From the NCBI RefSeq assembly GCF_017094505.1, contig NZ_CP064787.1:2542001-2606000 (forward strand): a stretch of DNA of 64,000 nt, given 5' to 3'. The notes under the pieces are model-generated. The model was not told the origin of the DNA. It searched no databases and worked only from the letters and a program-made list of their open reading frames with translations. Below, one piece after another: positions 8,421-18,024 of the stretch. The translations under genes and the position numbers were made by a program. This stretch comes from Halapricum desulfuricans. GTDB lineage: Archaea; Halobacteriota; Halobacteria; Halobacteriales; Haloarculaceae. The first letter of the stretch is position 1. Every line of letters starts with the position of its first letter.

Positions 8421-9629
8421 ATGACCAGCGACGAATCCACGGACAACCACGAGTACAACACCCCCGCGAAGGGGACGAACGACTGGGGGAGGCTTCTCAA
8501 CGAGAACTTCGCCTCGATCGACCGCGGCGTCGAGATCAGGGACGTCGACGGGAACCGCGGCGACTACGAGCCCAAAGACGGCGCGAAGTACCTCGCGATC
8601 GACACCAAGACGGTGTATCTCGGCGACGGAAGCGAGTGGCGCGAGTTCGCGACGTTCGGAACCGACGACGCGACCGGCAACGAGGTGTTCGCCTCCGAGT
8701 ACGAGGGCGCGACGCTCGACGAGCGCATCGACGCCGCGCTCGCGGATCTGCCCGACGGACAGGGACGGATCCGGGTCGGTCCGAACCCCGACGGGGCCGT
8801 CTGGCAGTGGAGCGAGTGGACGGTCGATCCGACGGCTTACAGCGGCGTCCACCTGGACGTCGACCGCAACGTCCGCATCGAGTACCAGGGCGACGGCGTC
8901 GCCATCACCGTCGATCCGGCGGGCGATCTCAAATCGCAGGACAGCTTCGGCCACCGGTTCACCCTCGAGGGAGGTATCTGGGAGAACACGGGGAATACGA
9001 CCGGCTGGTTCCGGGGGATCGACGTCAACCGCGCGGTCGTCCGCCCGGCTCACGTCAGCGGTCTGATCAACGACGCCGGCGACTGCTTCGGGATTCAGCT
9101 CCGCAACGAGGCCTACTGGAGCGAGGACGTCATCGTCGACGGCAAGTACGTCGACGTCGACGTCGGCGTCGATCTCGTGCCGGCCTCGATGACCGGCGGG
9201 GGCGGCACCGACTCGTTTCACGACTGTCGGTTCTTCGGGACGTTCACCGGCGTTCAGGGCTACGGATTCCGGTGGGAGGGCGAGCCCTTCGACGTGGTCT
9301 GTGGCGCGACGGTCATCCTGGCCGGCGAAGAGGCGACGGCTCACTACCTCAACGGCAACTTCCAGGACGCGGTATTCCGGGGCAGCGACAGCGAGAGCGT
9401 CAACCCGACCGAGTCACAGACCAGTTTCGAACTCGGTCCGGACTACTATCACGGGCCGCTACTGCTCAACCACACCGACCACCGGGGCGTCGACAGCGAC
9501 AGTGCCATTGCGGCGCTGTTCGGCATCGAAGTTCAGGGACAGGAACTCCGGCTGAAGAATCTCAACCGCCCGGACACGACCTTCACGATGTACCGGGACG
9601 GGACCGTCGATTTCACGCCAAATGAGTGA
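8421..9629 (+). CDS. Beta-helix protein with phage tail-fibre-like N-terminus
   Basis: 402 residues from the ATG at 8421; an upstream TTG in frame is less likely. The N-terminal segment, NTPAKGTNDWGRLLNENFASID, followed by a YEPKDGAKYLAIDTKTVYLGDGSEW module, resembles the start of phage and archaeal-virus tail-fibre or adhesin proteins, where the phrase W..LLN.NF..ID is common. The remaining ~300 residues are rich in short beta strands with Gly and Asp, fitting a beta-helix. There is no signal peptide, unlike the neighbouring lipoprotein. The stop overlaps the start of the Gly/Tyr-rich Tat peptide gene by 8 bp, implying co-translation. The function is unknown; a role in surface polysaccharide or as a virus-derived binding protein is inference. 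Confidence 0.65.
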   Translation: MTSDESTDNHEYNTPAKGTNDWGRLLNENFASIDRGVEIRDVDGNRGDYEPKDGAKYLAIDTKTVYLGDGSEWREFATFGTDDATGNEVFASEYEGATLDERIDAALADLPDGQGRIRVGPNPDGAVWQWSEWTVDPTAYSGVHLDVDRNVRIEYQGDGVAITVDPAGDLKSQDSFGHRFTLEGGIWENTGNTTGWFRGIDVNRAVVRPAHVSGLINDAGDCFGIQLRNEAYWSEDVIVDGKYVDVDVGVDLVPASMTGGGGTDSFHDCRFFGTFTGVQGYGFRWEGEPFDVVCGATVILAGEEATAHYLNGNFQDAVFRGSDSESVNPTESQTSFELGPDYYHGPLLLNHTDHRGVDSDSAIAALFGIEVQGQELRLKNLNRPDTTFTMYRDGTVDFTPNE

Positions 9630-9867
9630 CGACCAGTCCGCGGAGACGCGACCGACATTGCGACGCCGCGAGGTGCTCGCAGGTGCGGCGACGCTCGTTG
9701 CGGTAGGGGGACCGGCCACGGCCTCGATCGTCGTGTCCGAGGGCTACGGCGACGGCGGCTACGGGCAGGGCGCGTACGGCGGCGCGACCGACGACGGCTA
9801 CGGCGGCCCGGCGTCCGACGACGGCTACGGCGAGGGCGGCTTCGGCGGCGGCGAGTTCGGCAGCTGA
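9622..9867 (+). CDS. Small Gly/Tyr-rich protein with Tat-like signal, 81 aa
   Basis: The N-terminus TLRRREVLAGAATLVAVGGPATA is a twin-arginine-type signal without a lipobox, so the product is probably secreted or anchored by the hydrophobic segment. The mature ~45 residues consist almost wholly of Gly, Tyr, Asp and Ala in short GYG and GGYG blocks. Such low-complexity Gly/Tyr segments are disordered and can be adhesive or act as a spacer. The gene overlaps the upstream beta-helix gene (ATG at 9622, upstream stop at 9627-9629), so the two probably act together. I do not recognise a named family. Confidence 0.65.
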   Translation: MSDDQSAETRPTLRRREVLAGAATLVAVGGPATASIVVSEGYGDGGYGQGAYGGATDDGYGGPASDDGYGEGGFGGGEFGS

Positions 9868-9997
9868 TCGGCGTGTCGGCGTACGGTTTTCTGTACAGGC
9901 GGTCGAGGCGACTGCCCCGGGGTCGTCCGGACACCGAAGATTTCCGTGATGACGAGAGACGGGGTCTCTCGAACCACTTGACCCCGGGGTGAGTTCA

Positions 9998-11125
9998 CTA
10001 CTCTCGCGCGTCGATCGCGTCCCGATAGACGTCTTCGAGGTCGTCGACGATCCGGCCCCAGTCGAACCGCTGTGCGGCCGCCTGTGGCGCTGTCGCGGAG
10101 CACTCGCCGTCGAGGACCGCCGCCAGTCCGTCGGCGACCGCCCCGACGGTCGGTTCGACGAGCAGTCCCGCGTCGTCGACGACCTCGTCGACGGCCGAGT
10201 CCGGGTGGTCGACGGCGACGACCTGACAGCCGGCGGCCATCGCTTCGAGCAGCGCCAGCCCGAACCCCTCGCGTGCCGAGGGGGAGACGAACACTGTCGC
10301 GCCTCGCATGAGCGAGTACACGTCGTCGTCGTCGGAGACGGCACCGTAGAACGTGATGCGATTGCGCGAGTCCAGCGACGCCGCCTGCTCGCGGAGGCGG
10401 TCGCGCTCGGGTCCGTCCCCGACGATCCCCAGTCGGACGTTCCGGTCGGCCGCGACGCGGTCGAACGCCGAGAGCAACTGATCGACGCGCTTGCTCTCGA
10501 CGAGCCGTCCGACGAACAGTACCTCGGGCGCGTCCGGGTCCGGCTCGACCGAGCCGATCCGGGCGGTGTCGATCCCGTTGTACACCGTCGTGATCCGATC
10601 GCGCGGGACGCCCAGCGATCCGAGCCGGTCGGCCGTCAACTGCGAGACGGTCACTGCCCGTCCGGCGAGTCGCGCCGCCAGTCGTTCGGCGACGATGCCG
10701 CCGACGCCCAGCGCGCCGAGGTACTCAAGCCAGTAGCGGTTCCACACCTCGTGCCAGGTCGTCACGAGCGCCGCGCCCGACCGCAGGGCGGCGGCCGCCG
10801 CCGGAAAGACCGGGAAATAGGGGAACACCGACACGTCGATCACGTCGTGATCGCTGGTCAGCAACGGCCGCGCGAGCCGCAGCGCGAACTCGACGGCCTC
10901 GGTGATCGACCGACGCTCGCCGACGTACAGCTCGCGCCGGGGCGCGACCGCGCGAAGCGTCATCCCCTCTTGCTCGTGCTCGCCGCCGTCGCCCCAGTAA
11001 CGCCGCGTGTAGATCGTCACCTCGTGACCGCGGTCCGCGAGCCGGCGACCGAGCTCGTAGAACCGCCGCTCGGCACCCCCCTTGACGAAGGGGTAGGCGA
11101 CGTTCGTCACGAGCGCGACGTCCAT
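9998..11125 (-). CDS. Glycosyltransferase family 4 (GT-B fold)
   Basis: The ATG at 11125 gives MDVALVTNVAYPFVKGGAERR, the usual N-terminal start of GT4 enzymes with the acceptor-binding Gly-rich loop. The C-terminal half has the donor-site pattern VLFVGRLVESKRVDQLL, then SPSAREGFGLALLEAMAAG with the E(x7)E motif that contacts the nucleotide sugar. The enzyme transfers a sugar from a nucleotide donor onto a lipid or glycan at the cytoplasmic face of the membrane; donor and acceptor are not deducible. It sits 20 bp downstream of the first epimerase gene, and the three genes read as one minus-strand operon for surface glycan or N-glycan building. Confidence 0.9.
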   Translation of the reverse strand: MDVALVTNVAYPFVKGGAERRFYELGRRLADRGHEVTIYTRRYWGDGGEHEQEGMTLRAVAPRRELYVGERRSITEAVEFALRLARPLLTSDHDVIDVSVFPYFPVFPAAAAALRSGAALVTTWHEVWNRYWLEYLGALGVGGIVAERLAARLAGRAVTVSQLTADRLGSLGVPRDRITTVYNGIDTARIGSVEPDPDAPEVLFVGRLVESKRVDQLLSAFDRVAADRNVRLGIVGDGPERDRLREQAASLDSRNRITFYGAVSDDDDVYSLMRGATVFVSPSAREGFGLALLEAMAAGCQVVAVDHPDSAVDEVVDDAGLLVEPTVGAVADGLAAVLDGECSATAPQAAAQRFDWGRIVDDLEDVYRDAIDARE

Positions 11126-11145
11126 GTCAGCAGTGTGTCGCGGCC

Positions 11146-12204
11146 TCACCGTTCGTAGAGCAGTCGTTCCAGGTTCTCGCGGACGGTCTCGCGGTCGTTG
11201 TGCTCGGTGTAGTAGTCGATGGTCTCGGCCAGGCCATCCTCGAGGGAGTACTGCGGTTCCCAGCCCAACACCTCCTTCGCGCGAGTGGTGTCGGCCGCGC
11301 GGTGGCGGACGCCGACCGGCTTGTCCGGGCTGTACTCGATCTCCTCAGGCCGCCAGTCCATGTACTCGAAGATGGTTTCCGCACACTGGTTCAGCGAGAT
11401 GTGGTCGGGGATGCCGGCGTTGACCGCGCTGCCGTCGGTGATGCGTCTCGACGCCAGCCGGAGCGCCCGCGTGATGTCGCTGACGTAGGTGAAGTTGCGC
11501 GTCTGCTCGCCGTCGCCCCAGATCCGGAACGGGTCCTGCCCGGCGAAGGCCTTCGCGATCAGCGCGACGACGGCGTGGGTCTCGTTCTCCCGCGGGCCGT
11601 AGGCGGTGAAGATGCGGACGGAACTGGCGTCGATACCGTACTGTTCGTGGTACGACCGCAGCGAGAGTTCGCCCATCAGCTTCGCCCAGCCGTAGGTCTC
11701 GTCGGCGAACGCGCCGCCGCGCTCCTCGAAGGTGATCATGTCCTCCCGGAGCGGGACCTGCTGTTTCTGGATGTCCGTCGGGTAGGTGCAGGCGCTTGAG
11801 GCGAAGGTGATTCGCTCGACGCCGTTCTCGACGGCCGTCTCGAAGACGATGTTGTCAAGCGCCATGTTCGAGGCGCAACTGGCCGGGTGGGTCGCGATGT
11901 ACCCCCGGCCGCCGTGGTCGGCCGCGAGGTGGAACACCGTCTCGATCCCCTCGCTGGCCTCGCTGGCGACGTCCCAGCGCTTGAGGTCGCCGACCAGCAG
12001 CTCGATGTCGTCCTCGACCGCGTCGAGGTTCTCCCGGCGGCCGCTGGAGAAGTCGTCGGCCACGCGGACGTTCGCGCCGCGCTCGACGAGTTCCTCGACG
12101 AGGTGCGAACCGATGAACGAGGCGCCGCCCGTGACGAGGACGTTCTCGCCGGTCCAGTCGTGATCGTCGTCCTGTACTGTCTCTGTGGTGTCAGTCTGTG
12201 TCAT
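11146..12204 (-). CDS. NAD-dependent epimerase/dehydratase (extended SDR)
   Basis: 352 residues. The Rossmann motif VTGGASFIGSHL occurs near residue 25, and the catalytic YGWAK (YxxxK) with a preceding SSAC stretch completes the extended-SDR active site. The RIFTAYGPR segment is typical of UDP-glucose 4-epimerase, dTDP-glucose 4,6-dehydratase and GDP-mannose enzymes. It converts a nucleotide sugar in the cytoplasm, probably the donor for the adjacent GT4 enzyme. The N-terminal ~20 residues are an acidic, Thr-rich extension before the fold. The gene follows the second epimerase gene (12238-13233) after 33 bp and precedes the glycosyltransferase. Confidence 0.9.
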   Translation of the reverse strand: MTQTDTTETVQDDDHDWTGENVLVTGGASFIGSHLVEELVERGANVRVADDFSSGRRENLDAVEDDIELLVGDLKRWDVASEASEGIETVFHLAADHGGRGYIATHPASCASNMALDNIVFETAVENGVERITFASSACTYPTDIQKQQVPLREDMITFEERGGAFADETYGWAKLMGELSLRSYHEQYGIDASSVRIFTAYGPRENETHAVVALIAKAFAGQDPFRIWGDGEQTRNFTYVSDITRALRLASRRITDGSAVNAGIPDHISLNQCAETIFEYMDWRPEEIEYSPDKPVGVRHRAADTTRAKEVLGWEPQYSLEDGLAETIDYYTEHNDRETVRENLERLLYER

Positions 12205-12237
12205 GTGTCGTTTGGGTGTGGTTGCTGTCAGTGTGGC

Positions 12238-13233
12238 TCACCGCTCGGGACCCCGTGGCACGTCGACGCTCGGCTCCCCCTCGAGCGGCGTCTCGCCGAT
12301 CGGTCCTTCCTCCGCCTCGAAGGCGGCGACGAACCGCCGGAGCCCCTCCTCGATGTCGATCGTCGGCGCGTATCCGAGTTCACGGAGTTTCGTGACGTCG
12401 GCCCGCAGCGCCACTGGGTCGCCCTTCCAGCTGGAGCCGGTGAACCGCAGCTCCGTCTCCAGTCCGAGCAACTCGATCATCGTCGCCGCGAGGTCGCGGA
12501 TGCTGATGACGGATTCGCCGGAGACGTTGTACGCCTCGCCCGGTTCGGCGCGGTCGGCGAGCAACAGGAACGCCGAGACGGTGTCGTCGATATAGGCGTA
12601 ATCCCGGACCTGTTCGCCGGTGCCCAGCACCTCGAGTTCAGCCGGGTCGGCCTGCAACTTCCGCAGGAAATCGTACATCACGTACCGGGGCTGGCGCGGC
12701 CCGTACGTGTTGAAGATCCGCAGCGCGGCGGTGTCGAACCCGTGTTCGGTGTGGTAGGCTCGCACGTACCGGTCGCCGGCGAGCTTGTGCACGCCGTACG
12801 GCGAGATCGGGTTGTACGGGTGATCCTCGTCCATCGGGGCGTACTCGGGGTTGCCGTAGACGGCACACGAGGAGGCGTAGACGACCTTCGGATCGAGGTC
12901 GGCCGTCCGCAGTGCCTCCAGCAGGTTCAGCGTCCCCTCGGTGTTGATCGCCAGATCGTCGTGAGGCGCGTCCCACCCGGCCGAGGTCCGGCGCGTGTCC
13001 GCGACCGCCGCCAGATGGAAGACGACGTCCGGGTCGTCGATCGCCGCCGCAAGCGCACTCCGATCGCGCACGTCCACCTCCGCGAAGGAGGCGTCGTCGT
13101 GGACGTACTCCTGCCGTCCCGAAGAGAGGTCGTCGATCACGGTCACGTCGTTGTCCGCCACGAGTGCATCGACCAGATGCGAACCGATGAAGCCCGCACC
13201 GCCGGTAACGAGAACCTTCTTGCCCCCGATCAT
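12238..13233 (-). CDS. NAD-dependent epimerase, UDP-glucose 4-epimerase-like (extended SDR)
   Basis: The ATG at 13233 gives MIGGKKVLVTGGAGFIGSHL at once; an in-frame GTG two codons earlier is an alternative. Motifs are the GxxGxxG nucleotide loop, YASSCAVYG, the catalytic YGVHK (YxxxK, ~residue 147) and RIFNTYGPRQ. This resembles archaeal GalE or UDP-N-acetylglucosamine 4-epimerase. It is only distantly similar to the neighbouring epimerase, so the pair probably makes two different sugars and is not a recent duplication. It is the first gene of the three-gene glycan operon. The 142 bp upstream are AT-rich but show no clear TATA box; ATATAAT-like matter at 13284-13293 on the minus strand is possible. 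Confidence 0.9.
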   Translation of the reverse strand: MIGGKKVLVTGGAGFIGSHLVDALVADNDVTVIDDLSSGRQEYVHDDASFAEVDVRDRSALAAAIDDPDVVFHLAAVADTRRTSAGWDAPHDDLAINTEGTLNLLEALRTADLDPKVVYASSCAVYGNPEYAPMDEDHPYNPISPYGVHKLAGDRYVRAYHTEHGFDTAALRIFNTYGPRQPRYVMYDFLRKLQADPAELEVLGTGEQVRDYAYIDDTVSAFLLLADRAEPGEAYNVSGESVISIRDLAATMIELLGLETELRFTGSSWKGDPVALRADVTKLRELGYAPTIDIEEGLRRFVAAFEAEEGPIGETPLEGEPSVDVPRGPER

Positions 13234-13375
13234 CGGCACACCGCCGTCGAAGGAACGATCACTGAAGTAATAGTACCACCTTCATTATATTGAATAGTTG
13301 TTGGGAAACCTAATGAACGTTTGGGTGATTTGATACCCCGAAATCGAAGTCGCGCGTCCCGGTTAAGGCGGTGTC

Positions 13376-15121
13376 CTAGATGGCGAGGAACTGCGTGACC
13401 ATCCACTTGGTGAAGATCGCTGTCAGCGCCCCGAGCCAGGTGAGGATCACGAAGTGCATGTAGGAGTTCATCTTGTGGCCGCCGTCGAGCGTCCGGACCA
13501 TCAGCGCCGACAGCATGGCGTTGAACACGACGACGACGATCAGCAGGAACTCGATCAGCGGGATGTCGTAGACGGCGGTGTTGATCAGCGCACCGGCGTC
13601 GAACTGGCTCGTCTCGGCGAGATCGAGCGAGAGGCCGGTGAGGATGTTGACGACCTGCAGTCCGATGAAGAAGGCGAACGTCGAGGCCGCAGTGATACCG
13701 TACAGCAGCCCGATCAGCGTGGTCGTCTCCTGGCGGCGCTGCTGGCGCAACTGGAGCACTTCGTTCATGTTCTCGGCGATGAGTTCCCCCAGCATCTTGG
13801 GATCGCCACCCATCTCGCGGCCGACGAGGTACATCTCCGAGAACGTCTGGACGAGATACGACCGCGACTCGGCGGTGAAGTGACGCCAGGCGCTGGCGGG
13901 TTCGATCCGCATGTTCAGCCGCTTGTAGAGGTTGTCGATCTGGGGCGTCAGCGCGCCGAAGTCCTTCTTGCGAAGCGATTTCAGGACCGTCGAGGTCGTC
14001 GATTGCTTGGCACCCTCGGTCGCGCCGAGCCCGCGGATGAAGCTGGGGAACTCCTCGTCGCGGTTCTCGATCCGCTTCTCTTCGGCACGGGCGGCGAGCC
14101 CGGGGATCAAAAGTGGCGTCACGGGAACGGCGGCGTACAGTGTCAGCGGCGGCGGCGACCAGAACGGAACGAGCATCTCAAGCGTGACCGGACTGATCCC
14201 GAGTCGGCCGCCGAAAGTGATGAACGCCAACACGGCCGTGAGACCGATTCCGATCGCGAACGCGCGGTTGAGACGTCCCTCGATCGGTGAGGGGTATTCC
14301 TCGGGGTGGAACCAGATCGGGTCGTAGGGTGCGATCGACCGGATGGCAAGGTAGAACCCGGCCTGGACGAACACGAAGAGGAGAATGACCGACGCGACCG
14401 TCATCGTCGGGTCCGTTCCGGTCAGCACCGGCAGGACGACCGCGAACACGAGCGCGAACGTCATCGAGAGGATCATCGACAGATAGAGGTCCTTCATCAC
14501 GTTGAGGTTGCCCAGCGTCCCCTCGTAGACCGTCGTGTAGTTCTCGATGATCATGTCCTGTTCGCTGATCAGGTAATCGTCGAGCGGCTGTCCGGCACCG
14601 AGGTTGTACGCCAGCCGCTCGAAGAAATCCGAGAGCGTCTCGCTCGGGACCTGTTTGGCCCGTCGCCGACAGGCGTCGTCGAGGCTCTGATTCCAGGTGT
14701 CGACCAGCTCGACGACTCGCCCGAGTTCGGTCGCGAGTTCGCCGTACTCGTCTTCCTCCGCGAGCGCGCGGAACACTTCCATGCGATCGATCTTCGTCGT
14801 CGAGAGGACGGTCATGTGCGTGACCATCAGGTGAAACCGGTTGTTGAGCTGGCGTTTGCGCTGCGAGAGCTGGACCTTGGGGAAGAACACGGCCGTCGCA
14901 AAGATCAGGAGCCCGAGCATCGGGATCGGTGCCCGAATGAACAGTGGGACATCGAGAACGACCGTGGCAGCGATCGTCGCGAGGAAAAACACGGTCGCGG
15001 GCAACAGGATCGTCAGCAGGTATCGCTGGAGCGGAATATCGAGCTTCCGATAGGAGTCCATCAGTCCCGCGAGCGTATTCGAGATCGACAGGTCGATCGT
15101 GGCGGAGTCTTTCGTCGCCAT
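13376..15121 (-). CDS. arlJ: Archaellum membrane platform protein ArlJ (FlaJ)
   Basis: 581 residues with two type II secretion F domains, each followed by hydrophobic helices (clusters near residues 40-80, 210-265, 285-340 and 465-580). This is the doubled arrangement of archaellum ArlJ. The protein is the membrane anchor of the archaellum motor, contacted by the ATPase ArlI from the cytoplasm. Its ATG (15121) overlaps the last base of the arlI stop, and it ends the arl operon; 136 bp of AT-rich spacer then lead to the epimerase operon on the same strand. Identification is firm from sequence pattern and gene order. Confidence 0.95.
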   Translation of the reverse strand: MATKDSATIDLSISNTLAGLMDSYRKLDIPLQRYLLTILLPATVFFLATIAATVVLDVPLFIRAPIPMLGLLIFATAVFFPKVQLSQRKRQLNNRFHLMVTHMTVLSTTKIDRMEVFRALAEEDEYGELATELGRVVELVDTWNQSLDDACRRRAKQVPSETLSDFFERLAYNLGAGQPLDDYLISEQDMIIENYTTVYEGTLGNLNVMKDLYLSMILSMTFALVFAVVLPVLTGTDPTMTVASVILLFVFVQAGFYLAIRSIAPYDPIWFHPEEYPSPIEGRLNRAFAIGIGLTAVLAFITFGGRLGISPVTLEMLVPFWSPPPLTLYAAVPVTPLLIPGLAARAEEKRIENRDEEFPSFIRGLGATEGAKQSTTSTVLKSLRKKDFGALTPQIDNLYKRLNMRIEPASAWRHFTAESRSYLVQTFSEMYLVGREMGGDPKMLGELIAENMNEVLQLRQQRRQETTTLIGLLYGITAASTFAFFIGLQVVNILTGLSLDLAETSQFDAGALINTAVYDIPLIEFLLIVVVVFNAMLSALMVRTLDGGHKMNSYMHFVILTWLGALTAIFTKWMVTQFLAI

Positions 15122-16797
15122 CAGTCAGGGCGGTGGATATCGAAGGGGACGCCCTCCAGTCCGTCCCGCTGGAAGTCCTCGATGAACTCGTTGACCTCGT
15201 GGTAGCCGAGGATGTTCTCCTGGATCGCGCGCTGGATCAGGTCGGCACGGAACTGCAAGTCGTCGTAGATGTCACGCGTGTCCTCATAGCCCAGCAGCGT
15301 CGCGATCTGCTCTTCGAGGACGTAGGAGTTGTTCATCCCCTGGAAGACGATCTCGTCTTCGACGGGGTCCCAGTAGAACACCTGTCGAGTGATGACGCCT
15401 TCCATCTCCTTGGAGTAGCCCTCGATCTCCTGGACGCTGGTCACGCGGCGAAGGACGTCGTCACCCTGCTTGACGCGGTTCTGGAACAGCGCGATGTCGG
15501 CGTTGTCCATGAACGTCTCGGGAACGTTGATCGGATCGCCGGTGAATCGCTGGATCATCGAGACGATGTCGGAGGCGTGGAACGTCAGCATGACGGGGTG
15601 GCCGGTCTGGGCGGCCTGAAACGCCATGCGGCCCTCTTCGCCACGGACCTCGCCCACGATGATGTAGTCGGGGCGCGAACGCAGTGCGGCGGCCACGAGG
15701 TCGAACATGTCCACCCCCGTGCCGCTCGATTCGTCGCCCTCGCGGGTGAGCAGTTGTTGCCAGGTGTCGTGTGGCGGGAGCACCTCGGCAGTGTCCTCGG
15801 CGGTGTAGATCTTGCTATCCCGCGGGATGAACGACATGACGGCGTTCAGCGTCGTGGTCTTCCCGGACGCCGTCTCGCCGACGACGAACACGGTCTGTTC
15901 GTTCTCCAGCGCGAGCCAGAGATACGCGGCCAGTTGCGGGCTGAGCGTTCCCCACTTGGTGATCTGGAAGATCGACAGCGGCGTCTCGTCGCCCTGACGG
16001 ATCGTGAGGCTCGGGCCTTTGATCGAGACGTCGTCGGAGTAGATGAGGTTCAGACGCGAGCCGTCCGGCAGCGTCGAGTCGACGATCGGGTCGCTGTCGG
16101 AGACGGGATCGCCGATGCGCTCGCCCATGTTTCGCAGCCACTGGTCGAACTCCTCGTTGCTGTTCCACTCGACGGTCGTCTCGAGCATCCCGAAGACGCC
16201 GTGGTCGACGTAACACTCGGTCGGCCCGATGACGTGGATGTCCTCGTTCGCCGGATCGCGCATTACCGGTTCGAGCGGCCCGAGACCGACGATGTCGCGG
16301 TTGAGCCGGTAACGGATGTTCTCGTAGGTCTCGGGTTTGACGTCGACTTTCCCGATCGAACTGAGGTTGCGGAGCCGCGAGAGAACGCCCGACCCGCTCT
16401 CGCGGGTCTTGACGTGTGTCGTCTCCTGAAGGAGTTCCTCGATGCGGTCGTCGTACTCGGACTCGTCGGTCGGGGCTGGCTTGTTGACGCTGCGCTGGAG
16501 CAGGCGGTTGCGGACTTTGTTGAACACGACCTGCTCCTCGTCGGACAGCTCCGGCTCGATCGCGTAGTATTTCATGTCCTGCCCGATGTCGCCGTAGATG
16601 TGGGTGAAGATCGGGCCGCCGACCGGGTAGAGGATGTTCGGGCGGTCGGTCTCGAGTTCGCCGGAGGCCTCCTCGACGAACATGGGGAACTCGCCGGTGA
16701 TCTGCTTGAACTTCTTGAGGTGGTCGCGCAGATGCGGCCGGTTGGCCGCGTACTGTCTGAGTTCGTCCGACGGTTTCGGTCGTCCCTGTTCTGTCAT
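15121..16797 (-). CDS. arlI: Archaellum motor ATPase ArlI (FlaI)
   Basis: 558 residues of the secretion ATPase VirB11/PilT family. The Walker A motif [10 protein letters not shown] lies at about 307-316, followed by an Asp box (TAEDTAEV), the Walker B region [11 protein letters not shown] and the His box (MLTFHAS). The N-terminal ~200 residues form the extension typical of ArlI. The hexamer drives both assembly and rotation of the archaellum by ATP hydrolysis, on the cytoplasmic side under ArlJ. The gene lies 13 bp after arlH and abuts arlJ. Confidence 0.97.
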   Translation of the reverse strand: MTEQGRPKPSDELRQYAANRPHLRDHLKKFKQITGEFPMFVEEASGELETDRPNILYPVGGPIFTHIYGDIGQDMKYYAIEPELSDEEQVVFNKVRNRLLQRSVNKPAPTDESEYDDRIEELLQETTHVKTRESGSGVLSRLRNLSSIGKVDVKPETYENIRYRLNRDIVGLGPLEPVMRDPANEDIHVIGPTECYVDHGVFGMLETTVEWNSNEEFDQWLRNMGERIGDPVSDSDPIVDSTLPDGSRLNLIYSDDVSIKGPSLTIRQGDETPLSIFQITKWGTLSPQLAAYLWLALENEQTVFVVGETASGKTTTLNAVMSFIPRDSKIYTAEDTAEVLPPHDTWQQLLTREGDESSGTGVDMFDLVAAALRSRPDYIIVGEVRGEEGRMAFQAAQTGHPVMLTFHASDIVSMIQRFTGDPINVPETFMDNADIALFQNRVKQGDDVLRRVTSVQEIEGYSKEMEGVITRQVFYWDPVEDEIVFQGMNNSYVLEEQIATLLGYEDTRDIYDDLQFRADLIQRAIQENILGYHEVNEFIEDFQRDGLEGVPFDIHRPD

Positions 16798-16810
16798 CGT
16801 TCGCCCCCCG

Positions 16811-17569
16811 TCATGCCACGCTCCGTGATTCGATGACGATGCCGGTGCCCGAGCGCACCGAGTAACCGATCGTGTCGCCGACCTGTTCGCCCATACCGGC
16901 GAACCGTTTGACCGAGATCTGCCGACGCACGTCGTTGCCGACCTCGATCATCTCCAGTTCGAGAAACACGTCCGCGATCGACCGGAACGGCCCGATCGCG
17001 TCCTCGTCCAGCGTCGAGGGGTCGACGGTGAGGACAATGACTTTCCCCTCCGCGATAACGTCCCGGAAGAAGGAGATGATCTCCAGTGCCGCCTGTCGCT
17101 CCTCGTTTTTCCGGACGAGAGCCTCGAACTTCGGATCGTTGCGCAGGATCGCGTCGAACGTATCGATGATGATCACGTCTGACTCCCACATGACCTCGGC
17201 GTCCATCAGCCGCTTGAGCAGGTCCATGCGCTCGCCGTCGTCGTCGTCGGAGAAGGTGTTCGAATCGCCGATGTCGGCGTGCAGGAACAGGACGTGCTCG
17301 TCGAGCACGTGCTCGACCATGTCGTAATCGAGGCTGTGCATCTGGTCGAGAAAGCTCCCGACAGTGAGCTCGGTCGAGAGTGTCGTCACCTGATATCCCT
17401 CTTCACAGAGCCCGTAGGTGAACCGCTGGCTCATCGCCGACTTCCCCGCCCCGTAGTCGCCCTCGATGAGGACGATGCTCCCGGGCGGGATGCCGCCGCC
17501 GAGTTCCTTGTTCAGCCGGTCGCGTTCGTCGAGCCCGAGCGAGAAGAGATCGGTCGTTGCGATACTCAT
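16811..17569 (-). CDS. arlH: Archaellum ATP-binding protein ArlH (FlaH)
   Basis: 252 residues with a RecA/KaiC-like core: Walker A GDYGAGKS at residues 37-44 and Walker [10 protein letters not shown] near 138. ArlH rings sit inside the ArlCDE ring and regulate ArlI through nucleotide-dependent autophosphorylation. The gene overlaps arlG by 4 bp and is followed 13 bp later by arlI, the standard order of euryarchaeal archaellum operons. Confidence 0.96.
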   Translation of the reverse strand: MSIATTDLFSLGLDERDRLNKELGGGIPPGSIVLIEGDYGAGKSAMSQRFTYGLCEEGYQVTTLSTELTVGSFLDQMHSLDYDMVEHVLDEHVLFLHADIGDSNTFSDDDDGERMDLLKRLMDAEVMWESDVIIIDTFDAILRNDPKFEALVRKNEERQAALEIISFFRDVIAEGKVIVLTVDPSTLDEDAIGPFRSIADVFLELEMIEVGNDVRRQISVKRFAGMGEQVGDTIGYSVRSGTGIVIESRSVA

Positions 17570-18024
17570 GCGTTAAATCTGAACACCTCCTCGTCACCGT
17601 TGATCGACACCTTGACCCGGCGGTCTCCCGAACCGAGGTTCGGCGCGGCGAACTCGACCCGGACGACGTCGCCCGGACGCCAGCTGTCAGGGTCCTCGCC
17701 GTCGACGACCGTCACCTCGATTGCCGACTGGAAGGCCCCGTCCAGCAGCACCGTCAACTGGTCGCCGTTCGCCGGCAGTATGCGCGAGCCGGTATTCTTC
17801 ACAAGCAGCGTGACGTTTCCGTCTCCGGTACGGTTGTAGATCTGCGCGCCGCTGTCGCTGATGACCTCGACGTCCGTACGGACGTCCTGGCTCAGCGCGT
17901 CGCCCTGTTCGGAGACGCCCGCGCTGAGACGGCCGACAGTGTTGGTTATCGTTCCGGCGACGCTCGCCGCGACGAGCACGCTGGCGATGAACAGTATCAG
18001 ATGCGACGCGGAGACGCTAGCCAC
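17566..18024 (-). CDS. arlG: Archaellum stator-type protein ArlG (FlaG)
   Basis: 152 residues starting at a GTG (18024). One N-terminal transmembrane helix (residues ~8-30) is followed by a beta-rich extracytoplasmic domain (~50-150) with [14 protein letters not shown], characteristic of ArlF/ArlG. ArlG forms a filament capped by ArlF that links the motor to the S-layer. The start overlaps the end of arlF by 8 bp, and the stop overlaps arlH by 4 bp, indicating tight coupling. Confidence 0.92.
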   Translation of the reverse strand: MASVSASHLILFIASVLVAASVAGTITNTVGRLSAGVSEQGDALSQDVRTDVEVISDSGAQIYNRTGDGNVTLLVKNTGSRILPANGDQLTVLLDGAFQSAIEVTVVDGEDPDSWRPGDVVRVEFAAPNLGSGDRRVKVSINGDEEVFRFNA

